Of a stretch of DNA of 33,484 bases, positions 10,292 through 20,408 are shown in pieces (position 1 is the stretch's first letter; every line of letters starts with the position of its first letter). This DNA comes from Dactylonectria macrodidyma (Eukaryota > Ascomycota > Sordariomycetes > Hypocreales > Nectriaceae), in contig JAGMUV010000061.1 of the NCBI GenBank assembly GCA_020744425.1, forward strand, positions 1 to 33,484, written 5' to 3'. A program made the translations under genes and the position numbers. The notes beneath the pieces were generated by a model that saw only the letters and a program-made list of their open reading frames with translations, ran no database searches and was not told the origin of the DNA.

Positions 10292-11636
10292 TAAGATTAT
10301 AGTCCTTAGTAGTGTATACTTAAAAAATAGTTAGAGATTAAATAGTAAAAAAAATAAAATAACTAATAGTAAATAATAGTATAAAGGCTTAAAACCTAAG
10401 CCTAAAGTAATAGTACTTTAAAATAACTAGAGTTTTTATTATATTAAAGTATAAGCCTTACTATCTTAATTAACCTTTTAAAATGCATTAAGTAATTAAA
10501 AAGCTAAATAGAAAAGCTAAATATTAAAAAGTAAAATTATTATATAATAAAAGTCTTATAAAGGCTTTATATATATTATATTCTAAGCTTATTATAATTT
10601 TAAGTTATAATTTAATTACTATTTTATAATTCTTATTATATTATAATTTAATTACTTATAATATAACTAACTTATAGTAACCCCTTCTAATTAAATAAAT
10701 AATAACATATATAATAAGCGAGTGGGATAAATAAGGAAGTATAACATTTATATTATATAGCTAAAAGTATAAACTTTAAAATTTCTAAAATAGGCTATAA
10801 AGCTCTAAGATTTTTAGGAAATTAATTTTAGATATATAACTAAAAGGTTAATAAACTAGTCTTTTTTTTATATTTTTAAAAAAATTATTAAGCTAATTAT
10901 AAATAAAAATAGTAAAAAAGACAGTGCGAATTTAATACTACTAGCGCTATATGTATATATAATTTAAAAAAATTCATAAAAATAATATATATTATAAATA
11001 AGTTAAAGGTAAATTTTTAGCTATTTTAGGCTTAGTTTGAATTTCTAATAATTTTTTAAAAATCGTAATTTAAAGTAAAAATCAGAGTATTACGCTCGCT
11101 TGTTTGTCCTACTTGCATATTATATACGTTATAATGTATATATAGTGTATTATATAATAGCCTAGCAGACTCTTACTAATACTAGTATATAAGAATCGTC
11201 TAATATATATACTAACTAAAAGAATTAAAAAAGATTAAAGCTTACTTCTTAAGCTATAAAGAGTATTTAATCTATCTAGCTTAAGACTTATAATAGAAGC
11301 TGAGTTTAGCTAACCTAGTCATAAGAGGTTTATTCTATAATGCATGAGTTATATAGTTATAAGCTGACCTTATATTAATTTATATATAGCTAAAGGAGTA
11401 ATAACTGTATTAAAAACTAAGGGAATCCTATAGTTACTTCTAATATTAATTATAATAGGTTAAAGGATTTAGTAGAAGAAGGTTCTATAAGGGAGGAGGG
11501 ATAAGAGTCTATCTATAACTAGGTTAACTAATTAATTAAGTCCTTTGTTTTAAAATAACTTAAGTAATGCAAATATATGATTATATAAAAACGCAGTAAT
11601 ATAAAAATAAAAGTCTGAATAGCGGTTTTAATAGTA
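10292..11636 (-). mobile_element. Element R copy R9, alternative interior, interrupted by M3
   Basis: Starts taagattatagtcc and ends gcggttttaatagta on the minus strand. Removing M3 leaves about 0.92 kb. The flanks tttagcttttttat (10278-10291) and tttagcctttttat (11637-11650) are a 14-bp duplication with one C/T difference. The interior (11131-11450: cagactcttactaatactag, gttataagctgacc) belongs to the R6/R7 type and is its least mutated example here. The 13-bp array has only about two units. Confidence 0.88.
10705..11129. mobile_element. MITE M3, 425 bp, inside R9
   Basis: Left end acatatataataagcgagtg, right end ...ttgcatattatatacgt, with TA at 10703-10704 and 11130-11131. R6 carries the same R sequence without the insertion (aataatataatatatata), so the site is confirmed. 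The interior keeps the family block gtgcgaatttaatactactagc near 10925. The two ends match less well than in M4. Non-coding. Confidence 0.9.
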
Positions 11637-11650
11637 TTTAGCCTTTTTAT

Positions 11651-12674
11651 ATTATAATAATTCTTTATAATATACTTTTTAATTAATATTAGTATTATTT
11701 AAATAATATAAAAATATAAAGTAAAATATTAAATAATAAATTATATATTTTAAAAATATAAATCTTATAAATATTATTAATTAAATAATAAAAGATTAAT
11801 TTAATTATATTATTAATAATATATATTAAGTTAATATAATTAATTATATTATAAAGCGTATTAATATTCTTTATTATATTATTAATTAAAAGTAAATTAT
11901 AATTAGCTTTATAAAACTTATAAAAATATTTAAAGATTTAATTACTTTTAATATAATATTAAAGTAATTTATTTTAATATTTAAAAAAGTAATAAGGCTA
12001 TTATATATTCTTATTAATATAATTCTTTTATAATACTAAATCTAAGCTAATAAGTCTTAGTAATAAAGTATATTAAAAGAAATTAAAAATTATATTTAAA
12101 ATATATATTTATAATATTATTAGCTTTTATTATTAATATAATAATATATATTACCTTTTTATAAAAAGTATTAAATAGTTTTAAAAATAATAATATTATA
12201 ACTATATTAATATACTTTATAAATATAAAAGCTAAAAATAAATAATTAGAAATTATAATATACTTTACTTAATTAAAGTCTTTCTTTATTCTTAATTAAT
12301 AACTTATTATACAATTTATACTTAATTAATAATAATATATTACTTTTTTTTATATATATTATTATTTTAATATTAAATAAGACTTTTAATTAAGTAATTA
12401 TTACTTTTTAAATTATATTAATTATATACATTCTTTAAAAGTAAAAATACTATTAATAAAACCTAAGTTATTAAAATATTTATAATTCTCTTTATTATTA
12501 AAAATACTTTATATTAATTATTATTTATAATAATATTTAGTATTCTTATAACTTATATTAATAGTATTACTATTTATTTTATTTATTAATTTAAATAAAA
12601 TATAATATAAAGTATGTTTAATAATATAAACTCTTTTTCTTTACTTATAAAGGCTTATTTTATTTATAAATTAT
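11651..12674. other. Unidentified TpA-rich segment left of Fot A
   Basis: One kilobase of degraded sequence without a usable frame, R, MITE or Fot similarity. It may continue at 15817-16384, since Fot A inserted between them at a TA, and would then be one older element of unknown type. No motif could be named. Confidence 0.4.
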
Positions 12675-13606
12675 TAATATATTTAATAAGTAAATATAAT
12701 AAACAAGCAAGTATAATAAAAATCTCTTAATTACTCTTTCTTCTATTTAATTAATTGATTTTTAACTACTAAATATATCTTAATTTAATAATAAGGCTTT
12801 TATACTTCTTGCTCTTTAAGCTCTTTAAAATAACTTAAAATTAAGTCCTTAATATACTATAAGTATTTACTAAGTCTATTTTTAAACCTTATATTACTAA
12901 TAGAAGGGCATTCAATCTTAATATAATATTATCTCTAATATATAAAGACTATCTGATCTAGAAGAGCAGATTATTATTTAGTTTATTCTTAACTTAGATT
13001 TATAAGGATTTCCTTTATAATTATATAGTATTAAAAAAATAGCTAATTAACTACTTACTAACTATAATATATTACCTATTAATAAGCGCTAGGCTTTAAA
13101 CTTTATTAAATATTTATAAGACTTTAAAATATATATTTTTATAAATATAATTATTAAAAAGTTAAATATAAAGATCTAATTATTATTTATAATTAGTTCT
13201 AGTTTATAAAGAATATAATTATAAAATATAATATTAATTTAATTAATATTTATAATTTTAATAAGACTAGCTTAATAATAAGTATAAATTATAAGTAGAA
13301 TAATTATTATAAGTATAAATAAATATAAAAACTTAAAATTAATTTAATTTAAAAATTAAAAATAGATTATAATTATTTAAATAATTAATATAAAAGGCTA
13401 AGTAATTTAATTATTTATTATAATTATAAGCTAATATTATTTTACTAATTAGTATTAAAAAAGTAATTTCTTAAGTAATTAAGCTATTATAATAACTTAA
13501 AATAGCTAAACTAATAAAAAAATAAGTTTTAAATAATTTAAATACTTTAATTAGTATATAAAGAATTAATTAACTAATTATTATAATCTTTTAATCTTTA
13601 ATAAAT

Positions 13607-13619
13607 ATAAAAGTTATTA
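13607..13619. repeat. Target-site duplication of the R copy in Fot A
   Basis: ATAAAAGTTATTA before the R copy recurs exactly at 14386-14398 after it. Confidence 0.88.
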
Positions 13620-13620
13620 T

Positions 13621-14385
13621 CGCTATTAAAACCGCTATTCGGACTTTTGTTTCTGCGCTGCCGCGTTCCTCGTTACCGCGTTTCTGTACAGTCACGTGTT
13701 TGCATTGCTTGAGTTATCATAAAACGAAGGACTCGATTGATTGGTCGACCTAGTTACAGATAGACTCTTATCCCTCCTCCCTTAACCACTAGGAACTCAT
13801 CAGTAGAACCTCCCTCCGCCACATCCTTCCATCGTCATATATAGAAAGAGCATAGCGGCTGCCGAAACCCGAGTTGCTGGGAGCGTGGAGTGTGTTGCGC
13901 TGGACGTTCATTGTGGTATTCGTTGTGGGTCGGTTAGATCGCGAAGAGTTGGTCTCTGATGAGTTGAATTGCGATCTGGAATTGTAAAGAGTTGAATTGC
14001 GACTTAGAATTGCGATGAGGTAACTTAGAATGCGACGAACCCTCACGGGGCTTTTATCGCATAACGATTTTGCCTTCCGACATCTAGCTTTTCTGTCTAG
14101 CTTTTCTATCTAGCTTTTCTGTCTAGCTTTTCTATCTAGCTTTTCTGTCTAGCTTTTCTATCTAGCTTTTCTATCTAGCTTTTCTAGTAATGTATCTCAA
14201 AGGGTTAAATAGGATAGTAAGGCTTATACTCTAATATAGTAGAAACTCTAGTTATTCTAAGTTACTATTACTTTAGGCTTAGGTTTTAGGCCTTTATACT
14301 ATTATTTACTATTAGTTATATTTTTTTTTTAACTATTTAACCTTTAGTCTTTTTCTAAGTATGCACTACTAAGGACTATAACTTA
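13621..14385 (+). mobile_element. Element R, short form, best-preserved copy, nested in Fot A
   Basis: Runs from cgctattaaaaccgctattc to ggactataactta, 765 bp. The 5' three quarters are nearly free of RIP (ctgcgctgccgcgttcctcg, gattggtcgacctag, ggctgccgaaacccgag), giving the closest view of the original element. Compared with full copies such as R10 it lacks about 350 bp of the interior, joining the ccttccatcgtca region directly to tatatagaaagag. From about 14190 to the end it is as RIP-mutated as other copies. No coding frame of note exists: the 85-codon frame on the minus strand is not conserved. The 13-bp array is longest here. Confidence 0.92.
14084..14187 (+). repeat. 13-bp minisatellite, eight units
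   Basis: Eight exact-length units of ctagcttttctRt, with G and A at position 12 alternating for the first six units, then two A units, the last ending ag. It marks the boundary between the unmutated and the mutated part of this R copy. Confidence 0.95.
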
Positions 14386-14439
14386 ATAAAAGTTATTACT
14401 TATTACTTTAGAAATATTATAAAAAGAAATAATATTATT

Positions 14440-14990
14440 ATATTTTATATATTATTATATTTTATATATTATTTTATTATTTTATTTATTTTATTTATTT
14501 ATTTATTTTATTTATTTTAATTTATTTATTTATTTTATGTTATTTTATTTATTTATTTGTATTTATTTATTATTTTATTTATTTTACTTTATTTTATTTA
14601 TTTATTTATTTATTTAATTTATTTATTATTTATTTATTTTAGTTATTTTATTGAATTTTATTTATTTATTTCATTTATTTATTTTATTTATTTTATTATT
14701 TTATGTTTATTTTTATTTATTTTATTTATTTATTTCTTTTTTATGATTTTCTTATTATTTATTTTATTTCCTTTTCTTTCTTTTCTTCTTTATTTCATTT
14801 ATTTCTTTTTTTTTTTATTTCTTTTTTTTATTTCTTTATTTTTTTATTTTTTTCTTTGTTTATTATTCTTTCTTTTACTTTCTTTTCTATTCTTTTCTTT
14901 TATTTTCTTTCTTTTTCATTTCTTTTCTTTCTTTATTTTTTTATTTTTTTTTTTATTTTTTTATTTATTTTAATTTCTTACTATTAAGTC
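14440..14990. repeat. (TTTA)n and pyrimidine-rich low-complexity expansion in Fot A
   Basis: About 550 bp that changes gradually from tattttatttatttattt-type repeats to ttctttt-rich runs. The frames of 138 and 94 codons across it are an effect of missing stop codons in T-runs and encode only Phe, Leu, Ile and Tyr. In Fot B the same point (about 27115-27130, reverse strand) holds only about 20 bp of ttattttatttattttat, so the array expanded after the two copies separated. Confidence 0.88.
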
Positions 14991-15816
14991 CACTTTAAAC
15001 TTACTTAAATAGCTTATAATTAAGAAATTAAGTAATTAATTAAATACTTTATAACTTATATTATATTATAAAGACTAAGTTCTTTTAGCTTTTTATACTA
15101 TTTATATAATTATTATTATAAAGAGTAATATTAAAAGAGGTTTTTAAAAAGCTAGACTTATTTTCTTAAATTTAAAAAATATTATATTAAAGCTTAATAT
15201 ATAGCTATAAACTCTAATACTAACTATAAAAGAAGTCAGCTTCCTTAACCCTTAGGTCTTAAAGACTTTAAAGATAGTACTTAAAGCCAGTTTATAGTTT
15301 AAATACTTTAAAAGATAAATAAGAAAGTATTAAAGCAGCTCTTTAGTATTTATCTTTAAAATACTTAAATTATTTTCTAAAAGAATAAAAGTAATAATAT
15401 ATTAAATAGTATTATTAAAATCTAAGAATTAGATCCTTTAATAAGTAAATAAGACTCTTAGTAAATAATATAAAGTAAAAAGAACCTACTTATATTAAAA
15501 AAGGAAGATAATTATAAATAAAAGAAGGGATAAGATAAATTAGAAAAATATTAATATATAAGTAGTAATTAAATTATTAAGAAATAATAGTTAAAGGAGG
15601 TAAGTAATACTAAGAGAAAGGCATTATAGAACTTATAAAAAGGCTAATTATAATATAAAGACCTATTAAGCTATTATTAAGACCTTTAGAGAAGAGTATA
15701 GTAATTAGTTTTAATTAATTTAAAGCATTATTATATTTTTATTAAAGTTTTAATCTTAAAGCTTAGAAAAAGTATTATACTTACTTATTTATTATATTTA
15801 CTTATTAAATATATTA

Positions 15817-16384
15817 TAATTAATTTAAAAAGATAAATAAATACTAATAATTAATAAAATTAATATACTTAAAGTTTAAACTCTTTTTAAAGTTAATAAA
15901 TAGTTTAATAAATTATAAAATATTATTAATACTTTTAATAATATTCTTATAATAATATTTTTAAGACTTTTATTAATTTTATTTAATATAAAAAGGCTAT
16001 TCTTATTATTTATTAAGAAGTTTCTTTAAAATACTAATTCTAAATTTAAAATTAAATATTATATTTAATATAATATAGCTTATATTTTATAATTATATAT
16101 TATAATTATAATTATATTAAATAACTAAGTGTATATTATTAATAATTTAAAGCTTTAATAATTATTAAATTAACTATATTATAATAAATAATATTAAAAA
16201 GATATTATTCTTTTTAATTATTAATAGTTTTAATATAATTATAATATTTTATAAAATAACAAATTAATTATAATTATATTTTTAAATTAAAATATATAAT
16301 AATTAAATATAGAAAGAAAAATTATTTTTATAATTTATGAATAGTTTAATAATAATCCTTTAAAAGTTAAAGTTATTATAATAA
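15817..16384. other. Unidentified TpA-rich segment right of Fot A
   Basis: No frame, repeat or motif recognised. Possibly the continuation of 11651-12674 across the Fot A insertion. Confidence 0.4.
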
Positions 16385-16386
16385 TA

Positions 16387-16811
16387 ACGTATATAATAAG
16401 CAAGTGTCCTAGATAAGCAAGTGTCTTACTCAGATTTTCACTTTAAATTACGATTTTAAAATAATTCTTAAAAACTCAAACCAACCCTAAAATAGCTATA
16501 GATTTAAATTTAGCTTAATTATAACATATATTATTCTTATAAGCTTTCTTAAGCTATATATACTTATAGTGCTAGTAGTATAAAATTCATACTATTTCTT
16601 TTAATATTTTTATTTATAATTAGCTTAATAAATTAATTAGAAATATAAAGAAAATACTATATTATAACTCTTTTCTTTAAAAGCTTAAAATTAATTCTTT
16701 AGAAATTTACTAATTAAATAGCCTGTTTTAGGAAATCTAAAATGTGTACTTTTAGCTGTATAGTATAGGTAGGACACTCGCTTGTTTAGGACACTCACTT
16801 ATTATATACGT
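16387..16811. mobile_element. MITE M4, 425 bp, best-preserved ends
   Basis: Left end acgtatataataagcaagtg and right end cactcacttattatatacgt, flanked by TA (16385-16386, 16812-16813). Each end has two copies of a 16-17 bp block: ataagcaagtgtcctag and ataagcaagtgtcttac on the left, aggacactcgcttgttt and aggacactcacttatta on the right. The interior matches M5 in orientation. No coding frame. Confidence 0.93.
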
Positions 16812-16813
16812 TA

Positions 16814-16954
16814 GCTTTAAAAGATAATAATACTATTTTAATTTTTATATTTTTATTTATATTTTTTATTTATATTATTAATATATTTATTATTATAAAT
16901 AAGAATATATATTAAAGCTTTAAATTAATTAATAATTCTAGCTTTATTATTATT
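16814..16954. other. AT-rich spacer
   Basis: Short degraded segment between M4 and the R10 target duplication; nothing recognised. Confidence 0.5.
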
Positions 16955-16969
16955 ATAATTATATTTAAT

Positions 16970-18056
16970 CGCTATTAAAACCACTATTCAGACTTTTGTT
17001 TTTATACTACTGCATTTCTATATAGTTATATATTTATATTACTTGCTTTATCTTAAGATAAAGGACTCAATTAATTAATCAACCTTATTATAAATAGACT
17101 CTTATCCCTCCTCCCTTAGAACTCAGAACCTTCCTCTACTAAATCCTTTAACCATTCTACTAAATAGCAAGATTCCCTTAATTTTTAATATAGTTATTAA
17201 TTATTTTATATATTAATAATAGCCATATTTCTTATAACTTATATTATCCACTCCTTATTAATATTAGCTAGCGACTTAAAGAATGCTATTTCTTCTAGGG
17301 ATATTTTAAATACTGGCTTTACTACTAGTCACCTTAAGAAGTATCATTCGTTTTTAATCTAGTTCTTAAATCATTAGTTACTTCTAAAGAGGCATAGTCT
17401 TAAGAATACTTTAGTCTTAAAGATTACTAAAGTGACTTACTTACTATTAAAGAGTTATTAGGTCTTAATAGTTCTAGTTTCTTTAAGACTATATCTTATT
17501 ATTATAGCCTTTAGCTTATTAAGGGTTTTTATATCTTTATTAAGCTTAGTATTTAGATTATATATAGAGAGAGTATAGTAATTATTAAAACCTAAGTTAC
17601 TAAGAGTATAGAGTGTATTATATTAGATATTTATTATAGTATTTATTATAGGTTAGTTAGATTATAAAGAGTTAGTCTTTAATAAGCTAAATTGCGATCT
17701 AGAATTATAAAGAGCTAAATTATAACTTAGAACTATAATAAGGTAACTTAGAATGTAATGAAGTGAAGCTCTTATGAGGCTTTTATTATATGACGATTTT
17801 GCCTTCTAATATCTAGCTTTTCTATCTAGCTTTTCTATCTAGCTTTCTAGCTGTTTAATGCATCTTAAAGGGTTAATTAGAATAGTAAGGCTTATACTCT
17901 AATATAGTAAAAACTCTAGTTATTCTAAGTTGCTATTGCCTTAGGCTTGGGTTTTAAGCCTTTATACTATTATTTACTATTAGTTATTTTTTTTTTTTTT
18001 ACTATTTAACCTCTGGCTTCTCTCTGAGTATACGCTACTAAAGGACTATAACCTTA
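16970..18056 (+). mobile_element. Element R copy R10, complete long type
   Basis: 1,087 bp from cgctattaaaaccac to ggactataaccttA, flanked by the exact 15-bp duplication ATAATTATATTTAAT (16955-16969 and 18057-18071). It is moderately mutated and useful as the reference for the long interior: gctagcgacttaaagaatgc, actactagtcaccttaagaa and ggcatagtcttaagaatac are readable. The 13-bp array has two to three units (about 17813-17850). The T-run before the 3' end is 13 bases long. Confidence 0.94.
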
Positions 18057-18071
18057 ATAATTATATTTAAT

Positions 18072-18357
18072 ATTATTTTTTTTAATTATAATTTCCTTTA
18101 TTATATTATTATTTACTTTAATTTAATTATTATTATTAATTTTATTAAAAGTAATTACTAATTTTTACTTTATAAGATTATTACTTAATATAATCCTTCT
18201 TATTCTTATTAATACTAAGATTACTTTATTAAAATAATTATAATAATATTATAATATATTTAAATATATTTACTATATATAATTACATTTACTTATATTA
18301 ATTATAAAATCTAAAGTAATATATTAATATATATTAATCTTAAGCTTTATAGAATAT
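18072..18357. other. AT-rich spacer between R10 and R11
   Basis: No frame or repeat recognised. It starts just after the R10 target duplication and ends at that of R11. Confidence 0.5.
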
Positions 18358-18600
18358 ATATAATTATAATTTATTATTAAAATCACTATTCAGACTTTTA
18401 TTTTTATATTACTACATTTCTATATTATATATTTATATTACTTAAGTTATTTTAAAATAAAAGACTTAATTAATTAATTAACCTAATTATAAATAGCTTC
18501 TTATCCCTCTTCTTTTATAAAACCTTCTTTTATTAAACCTTTAAACTATTATAATTAATATTTAAAATAACTATAATAAATTCCCTTAGTTTTTAATATA

Positions 18601-18700
18601 ATTATTAATTATTTTATATATTAATAATAATTATATTATTTATAACTTTTATTATTAATTATTTTATATATTAATAATAATTATATTATTTATAACTTTT
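18601..18700 (+). repeat. Perfect 50-bp tandem duplication in R11
   Basis: 18601-18650 and 18651-18700 are identical over 50 bases (attattaattattttatata ... tataactttt). Other R copies have the segment once. Identity of the two units inside an otherwise strongly mutated copy suggests duplication after RIP stopped acting here. Confidence 0.9.
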
Positions 18701-18996
18701 ATTATTTACTTTTTATTAATATTAATTTATAATTTAAAAATATTTTTTTTTAAAGATATTTTAAATATTAGTTTTTTTTATTAATTATTTTAAAAAGTAT
18801 TATTTATTTTAAATTTAGTATTTAAATTATTAATTACTTTTAAAAAAGTATAATCTTAAAAATACTTTAATTTTAAAAATTATTAAAATAACTTACTTAT
18901 TATTAAAAAGGTATTAAATTTTAATAGTTCTAATTTTTTTAAAATTATATATTATTATAGTTTTTAATTTATTAAGAGTTTTTATATTTTTATTAA

Positions 18997-20084
18997 TACT
19001 ATTAAAACCACTATTCGGACTTTTATTTCTATATTACTGCGTTTTTATATAGTTATATATTTATATTACTTAAGTTATCTTAAGACGAAGGACTTAATTA
19101 ATTAGTCAACCTAGTTATAGATAGACTCTTATCCCTCCTCTTTTAATTACTAAGAACTAACCTTCCTCTACTAAATCCTTTAACCATTTTACTAAGTAGT
19201 AAGATTCTCTTAGTTTTTAATATAATTATTAGTCATTTTATATATTAATAATAACTACATTTCTTATAACTTATATTATCCACCCTTTATTAATATTAGC
19301 TAATAACTTAAGGAATGCTATTTCTTCTAAGGATATTTTAAATACTAGCTTTACTATTAATTACCTTAAGAAGTATCATTCGTTTTTAATCTAGTTTTTA
19401 AATTATTAGTTATTTCTAAAGAAGCATAGTCTTAAGAATACTTTAGTCTTAAAGATCGCTAAGGCGACTCACTTACTATTAGAAAGTCACTAAGTCTTAA
19501 TAGTTCTAGTTTCTTTAAGACTATATCCTATTATTATAGCCTTTAGCTTATTAAGGGTTTTTATATCTTTACTAAGCTTAATATCTAGGTTATATATAGA
19601 AAGAGTATAGTAATTATTAAAATCTAAGTTATTAAAAGTATAGAGTGTATTATACTAGATATTTATTATAGTATTTATTTTAGTCTTTAATAAGCTGAAT
19701 TACAATCTAGAATTATAAAGAGCTGAATTATGATATGAGTATGAGTTAGAACTGCGATAAGGTAACTTGGAATGTGACGAAAGCCCTTACGGAGCTTTTA
19801 TTATATGACGATTTTGCCTTCTGATATCTAGCTTTTCTATCTAGCTTTTCTATTTAGCTTTTCTATTTAGCTTTCCAGCTGCTTAACACATCTCGAAGGG
19901 TTAATTAAGATAGTAAGGCTTATACCCTGATGTAGTAAAAACTCTAGTCATTCTGAGTTACTATTGCCTTAGGCTTGGGTTTTAGGCCCTTATACTGTTA
20001 TTTACTATTAGTTGTTTTTTTTTTTTTTACTATTTAACCTCTGGCCCCTCTCTGAGTGTGCGCTACTAAAGGACTATAACCTTA
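18997..20084 (+). mobile_element. Element R copy R12, complete long type, nested in R11
   Basis: From tactattaaaaccac to ggactataaccttA, 1,088 bp, with the exact 13-bp duplication atatttttattaa (18984-18996, 20085-20097) taken from R11. Lightly to moderately mutated: it keeps agatcgctaaggcgactcac near 19455 and gaaagcccttacggagctt near 19785. The 13-bp array has about four units (19826-19875), one with ccagctg at its end. Confidence 0.93.
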
Positions 20085-20408
20085 ATATTTTTATTAAATT
20101 TAATATTTAAATTATATATTAAAAAAGTATAGTAATTATTAAAACTTAAGTTATTAAGAATATAGAATATATTATATTAAATATTTATTATTATATTTAT
20201 TATAAATTAATTAAATTATAAAGAGTTTAAAAATAATATTAATTTTTAATAAGTTAGTTTTTAATAAGTTAATTTATAATATAATTAGAATTATAATAAA
20301 GTAAATTATAATATAAGTATAAATTAAAATTATAATAAGCTTAAAATATAATAAACTGTTTAAGGCCTTTATTATATAATAATTTTACTTTTTAATATTT
20401 AGGTTTTT

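Larger units (their letters stand above)
12780..15320 (+). pseudogene. Decayed pogo/Fot1-type transposase of Fot A
   Basis: Family role: a nuclear DDE transposase that binds the element ends and cuts and pastes the element at TA. Seen here, with stops that look like RIP-converted Gln/Trp/Arg codons: a stretch at about 12949-13128 reading LSDLEEQIII-stop-FILNLDL-stop-GFPL, then IKKIAN-stop-LLTNYN and ALNFIKYL, which is the CENP-B-type DNA-binding domain. In another frame IYNFNKTS at 13248-13271 stands where IYNFDETG, the first catalytic Asp region, is expected (D to N, E to K, G to S, all G-to-A changes). After the internal insertions, IKRGF-stop-KARLIFLN and NIILKL from 15121 match the usual C-terminal block. 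At least one frameshift, many stops and two insertions: non-functional. Confidence 0.85.
12677..15814 (+). mobile_element. Fot A: pogo/Fot1-type DNA transposon relic with two internal insertions
   Basis: Inverted ends: atatattt-aataag at 12677 and cttatt-aaatatat to 15814, degraded ACGTATATAATAAG, each followed by a second block (caagcaagtataataa left, ttatacttacttattt right). TA flanks both sides (12675-12676, 15815-15816). Subtracting an R copy (13621-14385 plus its duplication) and about 0.5 kb of (TTTA)n leaves about 1.85 kb, the same as Fot B after its insertions are removed. The frame reads left to right and encodes a decayed transposase. Length, TA target and protein motifs fit the Fot1/pogo branch of Tc1-mariner transposons. 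Confidence 0.9.

Noticed and set aside
13621..13760. tRNA-like pol III promoter (ggtcgacc as B box) at the R 5' end
   Set aside because: It lacks a base of the GGTTCRANNCC consensus, sits about 110 bases from the start, and no A box at suitable spacing was found.
13789..14046. 85-codon open frame on the minus strand
   Set aside because: It lies entirely inside a non-coding R copy, is not preserved in other copies and exists only because this segment escaped RIP. Composition and motifs suggest no protein.
14084..14187. CRISPR-like array
   Set aside because: The 13-bp units are directly adjacent without spacers, and the setting is a fungal-type transposon: a minisatellite.
14557..14987. Two plus-strand frames of 138 and 94 codons made of Phe, Leu, Ile and Tyr
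   Set aside because: They read through a TTTA/TTC low-complexity expansion in two frames at once; the membrane-protein look comes from the T-rich strand only.
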